15,751 nucleotides of DNA from Nitrososphaerota archaeon. GTDB taxonomy: Archaea > Thermoproteota > Nitrososphaeria > Nitrososphaerales > Gagatemarchaeaceae. A program made the position numbers and the translations under genes. The stretch lies in contig VBPK01000008.1 in the NCBI GenBank assembly GCA_005877225.1, positions 1-15,751 of the forward strand. The letters run 5' to 3'. Below are positions 7,326-13,325 of this stretch, piece after piece (the stretch's first letter is position 1; every line of letters begins with the position of its first letter). The notes below the pieces were generated by a model, which was not told the origin of the DNA, ran no database searches, and saw only the letters and a list, made by a program, of their open reading frames with translations.

Positions 7326-8284
7326 CACAACCTTCTGCGCTTGACGGGCACTCCCAGCGCTCTCAGGGCCAGCGTTTCCGAGAATAAGATGATGCTTAAA
7401 GGAAGCATCAGCAGCTCTCTTAGGAAGAACCAAGTGCCGAACTTGGTAATGAGGACTTGAGAGTAGGCCGACAGCAGCGTGCCCCTCACGTAAAGTATCG
7501 ACTTCGCTGTTATGTATGCGAGAGTCCTTCCGTCCCTGAACAATCTGACTGCTTGCCTAGCCTGAAAGGCTGGCCTATTGTCAGTCTCTGTCCTTACCTC
7601 GACACCACCTATCTGTGGCAGCGACACCACCCTGTATTTCTTCAGCATCGCCCGTTTGAGCATGGTGTCATCCCCAAGATAGGGCGGAGGGGTTGCCTCC
7701 CGACCCGAAGCGAGTCCGACGAAGAAGTCGTCCTCCCTTTGGAGGGCTCCGTGTCTGAGCGGGTGAGGGATCTTCTTCGCCGACTCCTCGTCTTCCGTCT
7801 CCAACCAGTATGGTCTGTAGAGGGCGTATAACCCGGTGAAGTAAGCCTCCTTCTTGAGTGCCCGGATAACCCGCCTAGTTGAGTTCTGGACGACGTCGAA
7901 GAAACCGCTTCTCATTTCCTTCTGGAGGTTTACGATTCCGATGTTGTCCTTGCCAACCATCCGGATCGCCGCCACCACATTTTCGTTTACGATGACGTCG
8001 ATGTCCCCCGTCAGAATCTTGTCGAACTTGGCTGATTTGAACCCTGTCCTCCTTACGAAAGCCTGGTGGAACATCCAGCCGCTCTCCCTTGGAACTTCAA
8101 CGACTCTGAGCCTGTCGTCTCCCCTCGAATTCTTTCGTATGGCCTCGATCAGGTGTTGACTGGCGGGCTTGTCCACACATAAGATTACCTCGTCCGCGGG
8201 GAGCGCCAGCCACCTCGGGAGGGTTCTGGGGACCAGCGCGGCGTCATTCTCGGAGACGGGAACCACGACTGAGAAGTCCATCAT
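7325..8284 (-). CDS. glycosyltransferase-like protein A (GT-A type, first of a tandem pair)
   Basis: A 319-residue protein with the same order of blocks as its downstream paralogue: DFSVVVPVSENDAALVPRTL, VILCVDKPAS, FVRRTGFKSAKFDKILTGD with Asp94/Asp96 as the metal/nucleotide DxD, AYFTGLYALYRPYWLETEDE and PYLGDDTML (Asp205/206). Unlike the paralogue it carries an extra loop of about 15 residues between IPHP and YLGDD. The C-terminus (FGTWFFLRELLMLPLSIILF) is hydrophobic and probably membrane-bound. The role inferred is sugar transfer to a lipid-linked or surface glycan. The start ATG 8284 (an ATG ATG pair) lies about 32 bases after a CCTAAAGC box. It is the first gene of a three-gene operon with very tight junctions. 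Confidence 0.82.
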   Translation of the reverse strand: MMDFSVVVPVSENDAALVPRTLPRWLALPADEVILCVDKPASQHLIEAIRKNSRGDDRLRVVEVPRESGWMFHQAFVRRTGFKSAKFDKILTGDIDVIVNENVVAAIRMVGKDNIGIVNLQKEMRSGFFDVVQNSTRRVIRALKKEAYFTGLYALYRPYWLETEDEESAKKIPHPLRHGALQREDDFFVGLASGREATPPPYLGDDTMLKRAMLKKYRVVSLPQIGGVEVRTETDNRPAFQARQAVRLFRDGRTLAYITAKSILYVRGTLLSAYSQVLITKFGTWFFLRELLMLPLSIILFSETLALRALGVPVKRRRL

Positions 8285-8312
8285 ACAACACTATTCGCTC
8301 CCGACAGCAGAT

Positions 8313-8320
8313 GCTTTAGG
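8313..8320 (-). promoter_or_regulatory. TATA-like box CCTAAAGC for the glycosyltransferase operon
   Basis: It is centred 32 bases before ATG 8284 in an otherwise GC-rich leader, as seen at other genes here. A GGGT/ACCC inverted repeat (about 8319-8334) lies just upstream. Confidence 0.4.
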
Positions 8321-8563
8321 GGTTCGGTTCACCCGATATCAGCCTGCTGATGGGCAGTGTGATCAGAGGGGATCTGGCGTCTTCGACTCGACACGCTAAA
8401 CCCTTATGCGCCCCTCACTGGTGGGCCATAGCCCTCGCGTTCTCAGGCTGATTCGAGTCAGGGAGGTAAGCTATGTGGGCGCTACTCCAGCCAGACACCG
8501 AGTGGGTGCTGGGGAGTGGACGTACAGAATTTAGCGAGGATTCCTCAGGAGCATTCGAGCCAG
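8321..8563. other. intergenic stretch with two overlapping short frames, no clear gene
   Basis: Two short plus-strand frames overlap here. ATG 8406-8534 gives 42 residues and lacks a TATA box at leaderless distance. ATG 8473-8598 gives 41 residues and is preceded by a perfect Shine-Dalgarno GGAGGT with five bases of spacing; it runs 35 bases into the 3' end of the PIN gene. Neither product resembles anything I know. A GCGCCC/GGGCGC inverted pair spans 8408-8482 and a GATTCGAGTC occurs inside, but the segment does not fold as a tRNA. Confidence 0.3.
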
Positions 8564-8932
8564 CTATGAGACGGCAACCCTTCCCGACCTCAGGGTAATC
8601 GCTTCGACCCTCATCCTCCGGAGTCTTGTCAGGAGCGCGGCGTCCACAGTCGCGACGATGGCTCTTGCGCCCTTGCCGTACGAGGCTATCTCATCGTCGA
8701 CCGCGAGCCCCCCGCACTTCTCCAAATTGAACTCCTTCGTCAGGTCGAGGGCAAGCGCGGCATACCTCGCCCTCTTCGATTCGCCCTGAGCAAGTCTATC
8801 AAGCTCGGCCTTCGCGCAGTCGAGAATCACGGGCACGAATTTTCCCGCCTTCTCGACCATGTCCTCATACCAAGTGGTGGGGTTCTCCACGACCGCCATC
8901 AGGAAGCTGCTGTCGAAGACGACCTTCCGCAA
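8564..8932 (-). CDS. PIN-domain RNase, Fcf1/Utp24-like (aIF2 gamma-linked)
   Basis: A single PIN-domain protein of 122 residues, expected to be a metal-dependent RNase acting in rRNA processing. Acidic metal ligands are visible: Asp7 in VVFDSSFLM, Glu43 in DCAKAELDRL, Asp79/80 in VDDEIASYG and Asp97 in IVATVDAALL. This order and length match archaeal Fcf1-like proteins rather than toxin VapC. There is no antitoxin gene beside it, and its neighbour is aIF2 gamma, with which this PIN family is commonly linked in archaea. The start TTG 8932 follows the aIF2 gamma stop with no gap (TAG then TTG), so the two are surely co-transcribed and probably translationally coupled. The stop is at 8564. Confidence 0.88.
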   Translation of the reverse strand: MRKVVFDSSFLMAVVENPTTWYEDMVEKAGKFVPVILDCAKAELDRLAQGESKRARYAALALDLTKEFNLEKCGGLAVDDEIASYGKGARAIVATVDAALLTRLRRMRVEAITLRSGRVAVS

Positions 8933-10180
8933 CTACTTCAGGACACCGGAGCCGATCAGCCGCCACCTCTCAGCGATCCTTCTGCTCACCGAGGCCCTCG
9001 CCCCCTCCTCGACTGAGACGGGCTTTTTCAGGTCCATCTCGGCGACGCTGTCCCTCGCAGAGGTGACGCTCGCCAGGGTAGACGCGGTCCCTAGGTTGAG
9101 CCTGAGCGATTCCCCCGCCCTCACCCTCTCCACCTTCACCATCTCCGCGGAGCCAACCGCGCTATCGAAGAGCTGCAGCTCGAGGGTGATGTGTTCCCAT
9201 ACGGGGGGCAATGCCCCGGGCTTCCCGACGACGCTTCCGACCATCTGGTCCCCCTTCGTTCCTGCAGGGTCGAGCTCGGTTCCGACAGCGACGAGCCCTC
9301 CCGGCCTGACCTTCCTCGTGATTCCTGCCCCTGTCCCGAGGCTTGTTACCCTCGTGGTGACAGGTGCGAACTTTCCGCGGTCGTCGGCAATCCCGGGTAG
9401 AATCTCGACATCGTCACCGACCTCCATTTCACCCCTAACGAGCGAGCCTCCCAGAACCCCTCCCGTAAGTTGGGAGATGTCGATCCCCGGCTTGTTCACG
9501 TCGAAGCTCCGGACGACGTACATCAGGGCGCTGGCGGCTGGGTCCCTCTTGGGGGTCGGAATGACCTCCTCGATCGCCTCGATTAGGGCATCGATATTGA
9601 TCCTCTGCTGGGCCGAGATCGGTATTATCGGGGCATCACCCGCCACGGTCTTCGCGACGAAATTCTGAATCGCCTCGTAGTTCTTCCTCGCCTCCTCGTC
9701 CGTCACGAGGTCTATCTTGTTCTGGACGACGACTATCTTCTTCATCCCGAGCATCTGGAGGGCCTGCAGGTGCTCCCTCGTCTGGGGCCTCGGGACCGGC
9801 TCGTTCGAGGCGATGACGAGGAGGGCGCCGTCCATCAGAAAGGCTCCCGCAAGCATGTTCGTCATCAGGCTCTCGTGGCCAGGCGCGTCGACGAAGCTGA
9901 CAGCCCTCAACAGGTCGGTCGGCTTTCCGCACACGGGACAGGTCGGGCTCGTTGAGTAGGCCCCGGGGACAGGGGTGTACTGACACTTGTAGAAGGCCGC
10001 GTCTGCGTATCCGACCTTGATCGTGATTCCCCTTCTCAGCTCCTCGCTATGTGCGGAGGCCCAGACGCCGGTGATAGCCTGAACGATCGAAGTTTTTCCG
10101 CTATCCACATGCCCCGAGGTCCCGATGTTGCACTCGGGCTGCTTGGGAATGACGGGTCTCTCTGCGCGCGGTTCGGACAT
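8933..10180 (-). CDS. eif2g: translation initiation factor aIF2, gamma subunit
   Basis: The GTP-binding core of the factor that brings initiator Met-tRNA to the small ribosomal subunit. At 415 residues it is full length. The G domain shows G1 GHVDSGKTS (residues 23-31), switch 1 SEELRRGITIKVGYADA, G3 VDAPGHES, and G4 QNKIDL; domains 2 and 3 follow (DVNKPGIDISQLTGGVLGGS, then EVGDDVEILPG, to RRIAERWRLIGSGVLK). Two details are odd. G1 has Ser27 where the family normally has His (DHGK), and the zinc knuckle shows only Cys66, Cys81 and Cys84, one Cys short of the usual four. The start ATG 10180 lies 28 bases after a CTTAAAAG box, so the transcript is leaderless. The stop abuts the PIN gene. Confidence 0.97.
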   Translation of the reverse strand: MSEPRAERPVIPKQPECNIGTSGHVDSGKTSIVQAITGVWASAHSEELRRGITIKVGYADAAFYKCQYTPVPGAYSTSPTCPVCGKPTDLLRAVSFVDAPGHESLMTNMLAGAFLMDGALLVIASNEPVPRPQTREHLQALQMLGMKKIVVVQNKIDLVTDEEARKNYEAIQNFVAKTVAGDAPIIPISAQQRINIDALIEAIEEVIPTPKRDPAASALMYVVRSFDVNKPGIDISQLTGGVLGGSLVRGEMEVGDDVEILPGIADDRGKFAPVTTRVTSLGTGAGITRKVRPGGLVAVGTELDPAGTKGDQMVGSVVGKPGALPPVWEHITLELQLFDSAVGSAEMVKVERVRAGESLRLNLGTASTLASVTSARDSVAEMDLKKPVSVEEGARASVSRRIAERWRLIGSGVLK

Positions 10181-10204
10181 GCTAGACTCGCTCGTTGGAA
10201 GCCT

Positions 10205-10212
10205 CTTTTAAG
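10205..10212 (-). promoter_or_regulatory. TATA box CTTAAAAG for aIF2 gamma
   Basis: Centred 28 bases before ATG 10180 with no ribosome binding site in between, predicting a leaderless mRNA for the aIF2 gamma-PIN operon. Confidence 0.55.
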
Positions 10213-10233
10213 ATTCGCTTCGATATTCTGTTT

Positions 10234-10503
10234 TCAGCGCAGCTTTCGGACCAGATCGGGAATAGCCCTCAGGTCCTTCCTCGATGTCGAGACGTCTCCT
10301 CGCTCAGGTGCGACACTCTGAGCATTGAAGATAAACTTCAAGTCGGCGATGTTGATCTCCGAACCATTCGCACCGTCCGCAGCAGCCTGTACATCCTCGC
10401 GTCGAGCATGTTCTCGGAAGGCTGTCTTCATGATTCGAGTCTTGTTCGCGATCACCAAGAGCCCTTATCCTACGAGCCTGCCGTCATGCTTCGCCACTGG
10501 CCA
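10234..10503 (-). pseudogene. decayed tandem copy of the C-terminal half of the SerB-like phosphatase
   Basis: Immediately after the stop of the phosphatase gene the same sequence begins again in worn form. The parent reads DRKLIGYGLLVNANKTQ; the copy reads DGRLVG, stop, GLLVIANKTR, because TAC has become TAA (10465-10467). It then matches TAF, DGAN, NIADLKFIFNAQ and KDLR through to RKLR and a TGA at 10234. The motif IV aspartate is lost (DGANG for DGAND), one residue is missing before NIADLK, and a one-base deletion precedes the matched start near CAT-GAC. The copy covers about the last 90 codons, so no active enzyme can come from it. It appears to be a tandem duplication of about 280 bases, or the remnant of a whole-gene duplication. 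An open frame of 74 codons from TTG 10458 survives by chance. Confidence 0.85.
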
Positions 10504-11127
10504 TTAATCTCGCAACATCTTCTGAACCTGACCTATGATGAGGCGCAGGTCCTTCTCCTCGATCGAGAGGTCCGCCCTCTTTCGGACGAGCGGCTGGGCG
10601 TTGAAGGCGACCTTGAGATCTGCGATGTTGAATAGCTCGAGGTCGTTAGCCCCGTCAACCACCGCCACCTTCTTGCTCGAATCAAGCATCCCCCCGAAGG
10701 CGGTTGTAATGATCTGCGTCTTGTTGGCGTTCACGAGCAGCCCGTAACCTATTAGCTTCCTGTCATGGAAGACCAGCTGGTTGGAGAAAACGTGGTCGAG
10801 GCCTAGCTCCTCCTTCACACGGTTCGTCAGAAGAGAGAAGCCGCCCGAGACGCCCACCATGATGCAGCCCATCTTCTTCAGCTCCGTAGCCATCTCGCGC
10901 GCTCCCTTCATCAGGGGGAGTCTATTCGCAACAGCCACACACTGTCCGTAATCTACCCCCTTGAGCAACTCCATCCTCTGTCTCAGTCCCTCCTGCCATT
11001 CAATCTCCCCCCTGATCCCTCGAAGCGTTATCTCGGTCACTTCCATATGCTTCCCCACCAACTTCGCCAGTTCCGGGAGGAACTCCCCGTCCACCAGGAC
11101 CCCCTCGACATCGAAGATGACGATCAA
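10504..11127 (-). CDS. HAD-superfamily phosphatase, SerB-like
   Basis: A 207-residue HAD phosphatase related to phosphoserine phosphatase. Motif I is IVIFDVEGVLVDGEFLPEL with nucleophile Asp6. The second acidic position is Glu8 rather than the usual Asp (DxE, not DxD). Motif II is GVSGGFSLL (Ser94), motif III is Lys136 in NANKTQ, and motif IV is VVDGANDLEL (Asp158/Asp162). The helical cap lies between motifs I and II (MEVTEITLRGIRGEIEWQEG). FNAQPLVRKRADL matches the SerB-type end. The substrate may be phosphoserine or another small phosphate ester; the altered motif I leaves this open. The start is TTG 11127, two codons before the first strand, with a CTTATACT box about 32 bases upstream. A broken partial copy of its own 3' half follows directly downstream. 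Confidence 0.87.
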   Translation of the reverse strand: MIVIFDVEGVLVDGEFLPELAKLVGKHMEVTEITLRGIRGEIEWQEGLRQRMELLKGVDYGQCVAVANRLPLMKGAREMATELKKMGCIMVGVSGGFSLLTNRVKEELGLDHVFSNQLVFHDRKLIGYGLLVNANKTQIITTAFGGMLDSSKKVAVVDGANDLELFNIADLKVAFNAQPLVRKRADLSIEEKDLRLIIGQVQKMLRD

Positions 11128-11155
11128 GCCGGGTCTTTCGACCAGAAGCCAGAGA

Positions 11156-11163
11156 AGTATAAG
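11156..11163 (-). promoter_or_regulatory. TATA-like box CTTATACT for the SerB-like gene
   Basis: Centred 32 bases before TTG 11127. No ribosome binding site is seen, so the leader would be very short. Confidence 0.45.
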
Positions 11164-11274
11164 AAGTGAAGTCGTATCGCGTCACCCGGGCTGACCGAGA
11201 ACTTAAGGGCCAACGCCAGGGCCGACTCTAAACTCTCACATGCTTATTCGTTGCCTCACCAGCGTGGAAGTCAC

Positions 11275-11284
11275 GTTAATATAG
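11275..11284 (+). promoter_or_regulatory. TATA box GTTAATATAG for the phosphoesterase
   Basis: A strong AT-rich box centred about 30 bases before TTG 11310. It indicates the shortened gene is still, or was recently, transcribed as a near-leaderless mRNA. Confidence 0.5.
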
Positions 11285-11309
11285 AATCTAAGGTTCTCGG
11301 GCTTTTGAC

Positions 11310-11837
11310 TTGTCCCGCTTCGGCATCTCTCTTCCTGTCGCAGTGGTAGCGCTGATTCTAATTTCGAGCGTTCCGGTCCCTCAGAGGGCTTCGAGCAACG
11401 GAATTCCCATCCAGCACGTCGTCGTCATCGTCCAGGAGAACCACTCCTTCGCCAGCTACGTCGGAACCTACCCGAGTGCGAACGGGCTGCCGCCCGGAGT
11501 CGCTCTCCCCGCCAAGCCCAACGGGACTGCTTCCGTCAAGCCCTTCCCGCTAAATAGTGACGTCCCTCCGCGTGACATCTGCAACTCGTGGGGGTGTGCT
11601 CACGCTGAGTTTGACGGCGGGAAGATGGATGGCTTCGTCTACACGGCTGCGTCGGTCATGACGATGGGTTACTTCGACTACCACCAGATACCTTACTACC
11701 GGGACTACGCCTCTCAGTACGTCCTCAGCGCCTCTCAGCCAATTTCTGGTGGTGATCTTGAGTACAGCCTTTTGCTCGCCGTAGTTGTGTTGGGAGTTGT
11801 CGCGGCTCTCCGGCGCTTCGGGAGATGGCGATGGTGA
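11310..11837 (+). CDS. secreted phosphoesterase (phospholipase C/acid phosphatase family), internally deleted
   Basis: The product begins with a signal peptide (residues about 5-28: hydrophobic VAVVALILISSVPVP, then a polar break). It continues as the N-terminal part of a PF04185 phosphoesterase, QHVVVIVQENHSFASYVGTY (metal-binding Glu43/Asn44), then KMDGFVYTAA and GYFDYHQIPYYRDYASQYVL. Full members carry several hundred more residues with the remaining metal ligands. Here the sequence jumps after about residue 140 to GGDLEYSLLLAVVVLGVVAA and a basic tail, which looks like the C-terminal membrane anchor of the same kind of protein. At 175 residues the enzyme core is missing, so catalysis is unlikely. 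A 10-base direct repeat (11708-11717 and 11729-11738) lies at the probable join. The start is TTG 11310 behind a good TATA box. It could equally be listed as a pseudogene. Confidence 0.75.
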   Translation: MSRFGISLPVAVVALILISSVPVPQRASSNGIPIQHVVVIVQENHSFASYVGTYPSANGLPPGVALPAKPNGTASVKPFPLNSDVPPRDICNSWGCAHAEFDGGKMDGFVYTAASVMTMGYFDYHQIPYYRDYASQYVLSASQPISGGDLEYSLLLAVVVLGVVAALRRFGRWRW

Positions 11838-11859
11838 CAGCCCTCTGGGCCCTGGTACG

Positions 11860-12021
11860 ATGTGGAGGTTAGGACGTCAGAGAAAGATATTCCAACTCGC
11901 TGCCATCCAGGTTGTCAAGACCGAGGTCAGCAAACAGGGGCCAAAAGCAGGGAAGCTCCTACTCGACGACACACCAATCGAGAAGACCGGGCAGCAGATC
12001 GAAGGGAGCCGCGATTCCTAA
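11860..12021 (+). CDS. possible small basic protein, 53 residues
   Basis: The frame opens at ATG 11860, 23 bases after the phosphoesterase stop, and ends at TAA 12019-12021. The product is basic then mixed (RLGRQRKIFQLAAIQVVKTE, later KAGKLLLDDTPIEKTG). About two thirds of its third codon positions are G or C, compatible with coding but not decisive here. I see no TATA box at leaderless distance and no Shine-Dalgarno, so it would depend on read-through from the phosphoesterase. A T-run (ATTTTT, 12043-12048) lies 22 bases after the stop and could end the transcript. No family recognised. Confidence 0.22.
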   Translation: MWRLGRQRKIFQLAAIQVVKTEVSKQGPKAGKLLLDDTPIEKTGQQIEGSRDS

Positions 12022-12074
12022 GAATCTCGCTCAGAGGATAACCATTTTTGACCTCTGTGTTGACTCTGTTTCGC

Positions 12075-12263
12075 TCAGCCCTTCTTCGGCTCGGGCAACT
12101 CCTCAAAGTGGATGCGACCCTTGACATTCTCGAGGTTTGCCTTGCGACGGCGAAGGTCCCCAAGAGCCGTGAGGGGTCTATCCGGAAGAACTGCCCTTCG
12201 TCTCGGATAGGCGGAAATGAGGTGCGGGTGAAAGAACGAGGTCAGGCGAGGGTACTCTCTCAT
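12075..12263 (-). CDS. possible small basic protein, 62 residues
   Basis: A minus-strand frame from ATG 12263 to TGA 12075-12077. The product is basic, with MREYPRLTSFFHPHLISAYP at its start and KANLENVKGRIHFEELPEPK at its end. The end in particular reads like real protein, and about two thirds of third codon positions are G or C. The GCTTAAACT box at 12297-12305 is centred 37 bases upstream, slightly far for a leaderless start, and may serve the plus-strand gene at 12367 as well. It lies in the 529-base stretch between the phosphoesterase and the zinc-ribbon gene, where nothing else is convincing. I recognise no family; it could be chance. Confidence 0.33.
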   Translation of the reverse strand: MREYPRLTSFFHPHLISAYPRRRAVLPDRPLTALGDLRRRKANLENVKGRIHFEELPEPKKG

Positions 12264-12296
12264 CGGCCCGCGGCGCAGGGAGTCGTCTCACCGAGA

Positions 12297-12305
12297 GTTT
12301 AAGCA
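12297..12305. promoter_or_regulatory. AT-rich box AGTTTAAGC, possibly shared by divergent genes
   Basis: Read on the plus strand, it would start transcription near 12327 and leave a leader of about 40 bases before TTG 12367, within which GAGAGGAG offers a ribosome binding site. Read on the minus strand (GCTTAAACT), it stands 37 bases before ATG 12263. Confidence 0.35.
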
Positions 12306-12366
12306 AACAGACTACAATTCTTGGTCTGTCAGGCTTTAGTCGGCTAGAGAGGAGCAACTCCTGAAG

Positions 12367-12840
12367 TTGGCAGCGTGTCCCAAGTGTGGAAGCAGGAAGA
12401 TAGCTCCGGCGCGGGGCTTTGAAGCGGTGGCGGAACCCTCGAGCGGAAGCGCTCACCCGCCGCCAATCAAGGTTTCAATCGGGCAGTGCGAGAAATGCGG
12501 GGCGGAGTTCCCCACGATAGAGAGCCGGAAGAAGTGTCTTCTCGCGCCCGCCGCCGAGCTAGAAAAAGTCAGAAAGGCGATGGAGAGACTGAAGTCCGAG
12601 AATGAGGCGATGAACTCCAAGATGAAGGAGATAGTCGCGAAGGAGGAGGAGCTTCAGTCGTCGATAGAGAAAGTGAGGAGCGAGGGGGAGGTGAAGATCC
12701 TGGAGAGGAGGTACGAGGCCCTTACCGAGAATGTTTCTTACCTTAGAAGCGAAAAAGAAAGGCTGGAGAGGCTCGCCTCCGTTCTGAGCCTCGCCACCCC
12801 GTTGGTTCCGTCCTCTAACAGATACCGGACTAAGACCTAG
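12367..12840 (+). CDS. zinc-ribbon and coiled-coil protein
   Basis: A 157-residue protein of unknown function. The N-terminus holds a split zinc ribbon: Cys4/Cys7 in AACPKCGSRK and Cys41/Cys44 in GQCEKCGAEFP, separated by a Pro/Ser/Gly-rich insertion. Residues about 58-138 form a long charged coiled coil (LEKVRKAMERLKSENEAMNS, later LERRYEALTENVSYLRSEKE). It is probably cytoplasmic and oligomeric; nothing in the sequence shows an enzyme. The start TTG 12367 is used because the first CxxC follows at once, and GAGAGGAG lies about 15 bases upstream. The stop TAG shares the palindrome CTAG with the stop of the convergent gene, itself a coiled coil, so the two proteins might work together. That link is inference. 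Confidence 0.75.
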   Translation: MAACPKCGSRKIAPARGFEAVAEPSSGSAHPPPIKVSIGQCEKCGAEFPTIESRKKCLLAPAAELEKVRKAMERLKSENEAMNSKMKEIVAKEEELQSSIEKVRSEGEVKILERRYEALTENVSYLRSEKERLERLASVLSLATPLVPSSNRYRTKT

Positions 12841-13094
12841 TTCGCTTTTTCGATGTCTTCGACTTCTTCCGGAGGGTCGAAGGAAGCAACCTTCTCTTCG
12901 AGTGTCTTCTTCTCGCTTAGTAGCCTGTTGACCTCTTCCTCAAGTGCTGTGACCTCATTCTCCAACGTCAGTATCGTCACCTGCTCCCTCAAGGCGTCGA
13001 TGTCAGCGCGCACCGCGTCACGGGTTGTCGCGAGTTCTCTGATTCTCTCTTCGAGCTTCGGGATCTGTTCGGCCTGCTGGGTTACTACAGCCAT
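12837..13094 (-). CDS. small coiled-coil protein, 85 residues
   Basis: The product is one continuous charged coiled coil from about residue 8 to 70 (IPKLEERIRELATTRDAVRA, then LENEVTALEEEVNRLLSEKK), with an acidic tail DPPEEVEDIEKAN. It resembles prefoldin-like or structural small coiled coils only in general character, and I give it no function. The start ATG 13094 lies 27 bases after a TCTTAGCA box, so the transcript is probably leaderless. The gene converges on the zinc-ribbon coiled-coil gene, and the two stop codons overlap in CTAG (12837-12840). Confidence 0.72.
   Translation of the reverse strand: MAVVTQQAEQIPKLEERIRELATTRDAVRADIDALREQVTILTLENEVTALEEEVNRLLSEKKTLEEKVASFDPPEEVEDIEKAN
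12845..12849 (+). terminator. possible poly-T terminator of the zinc-ribbon gene
   Basis: A run of five T five bases after the stop of the zinc-ribbon gene. Archaeal termination often uses T-runs without a hairpin. It lies inside the 3' end of the convergent gene. Confidence 0.25.
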
Positions 13095-13117
13095 CGAAGA
13101 AAGGCTAGCGCGGGGTT

Positions 13118-13125
13118 GCTAAGAC
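13118..13125 (-). promoter_or_regulatory. TATA-like box TCTTAGCA for the small coiled-coil gene
   Basis: Centred 27 bases before ATG 13094; a weak match in sequence but at the spacing used by the other genes here. Confidence 0.35.
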
Positions 13126-13325
13126 ACGCTGAAGCGAAAAGAATTGATTTGCTCGTAAAATTTTGTCAATCGGTAATATGTCGGCCCCGCGGCAATCGAT
13201 AAAGAGTGGGCAGGTGGGTGAGACTTGAAAGTCATCGCAGCACCCATCCTTTACAGCAGAGACTGACCATCCCCGAATATCGCGTCACCCTTCGTTCATT
13301 CTGAGGGAGGGAGCGGATATACTCC
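13126..13325. other. intergenic stretch, no convincing gene
   Basis: An AT-rich patch (about 13150-13177) and two tiny plus-strand frames are present: ATG 13177 (16 codons) and TTG 13225 (13 codons, product MKVIAAPILYSRD). The second sits 25 bases after a CGATAAAG box. It ends too early to be a normal protein and may be the stub of a lost gene. Confidence 0.3.

Noticed and set aside
7326..7433. Upstream extension of glycosyltransferase B to GTG 7433
   Set aside because: It would overlap its paralogue by more than 100 bases with unlike sequence. The ATG at 7325 gives a TGATG junction and matches the paralogue's N-terminus.
8408..8482. tRNA-like segment: 75 bases, GCGCCC/GGGCGC ends and an internal GATTCGAGTC
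   Set aside because: The T-loop-like sequence lies about ten bases too far from the 3' acceptor strand, the base pair closing the T-loop is missing, and no D-arm or anticodon arm forms.
8859..9668. 269-codon plus-strand frame opposite aIF2 gamma
   Set aside because: A Ser/Pro/Thr-rich shadow of the certain aIF2 gamma gene, with no recognisable motif.
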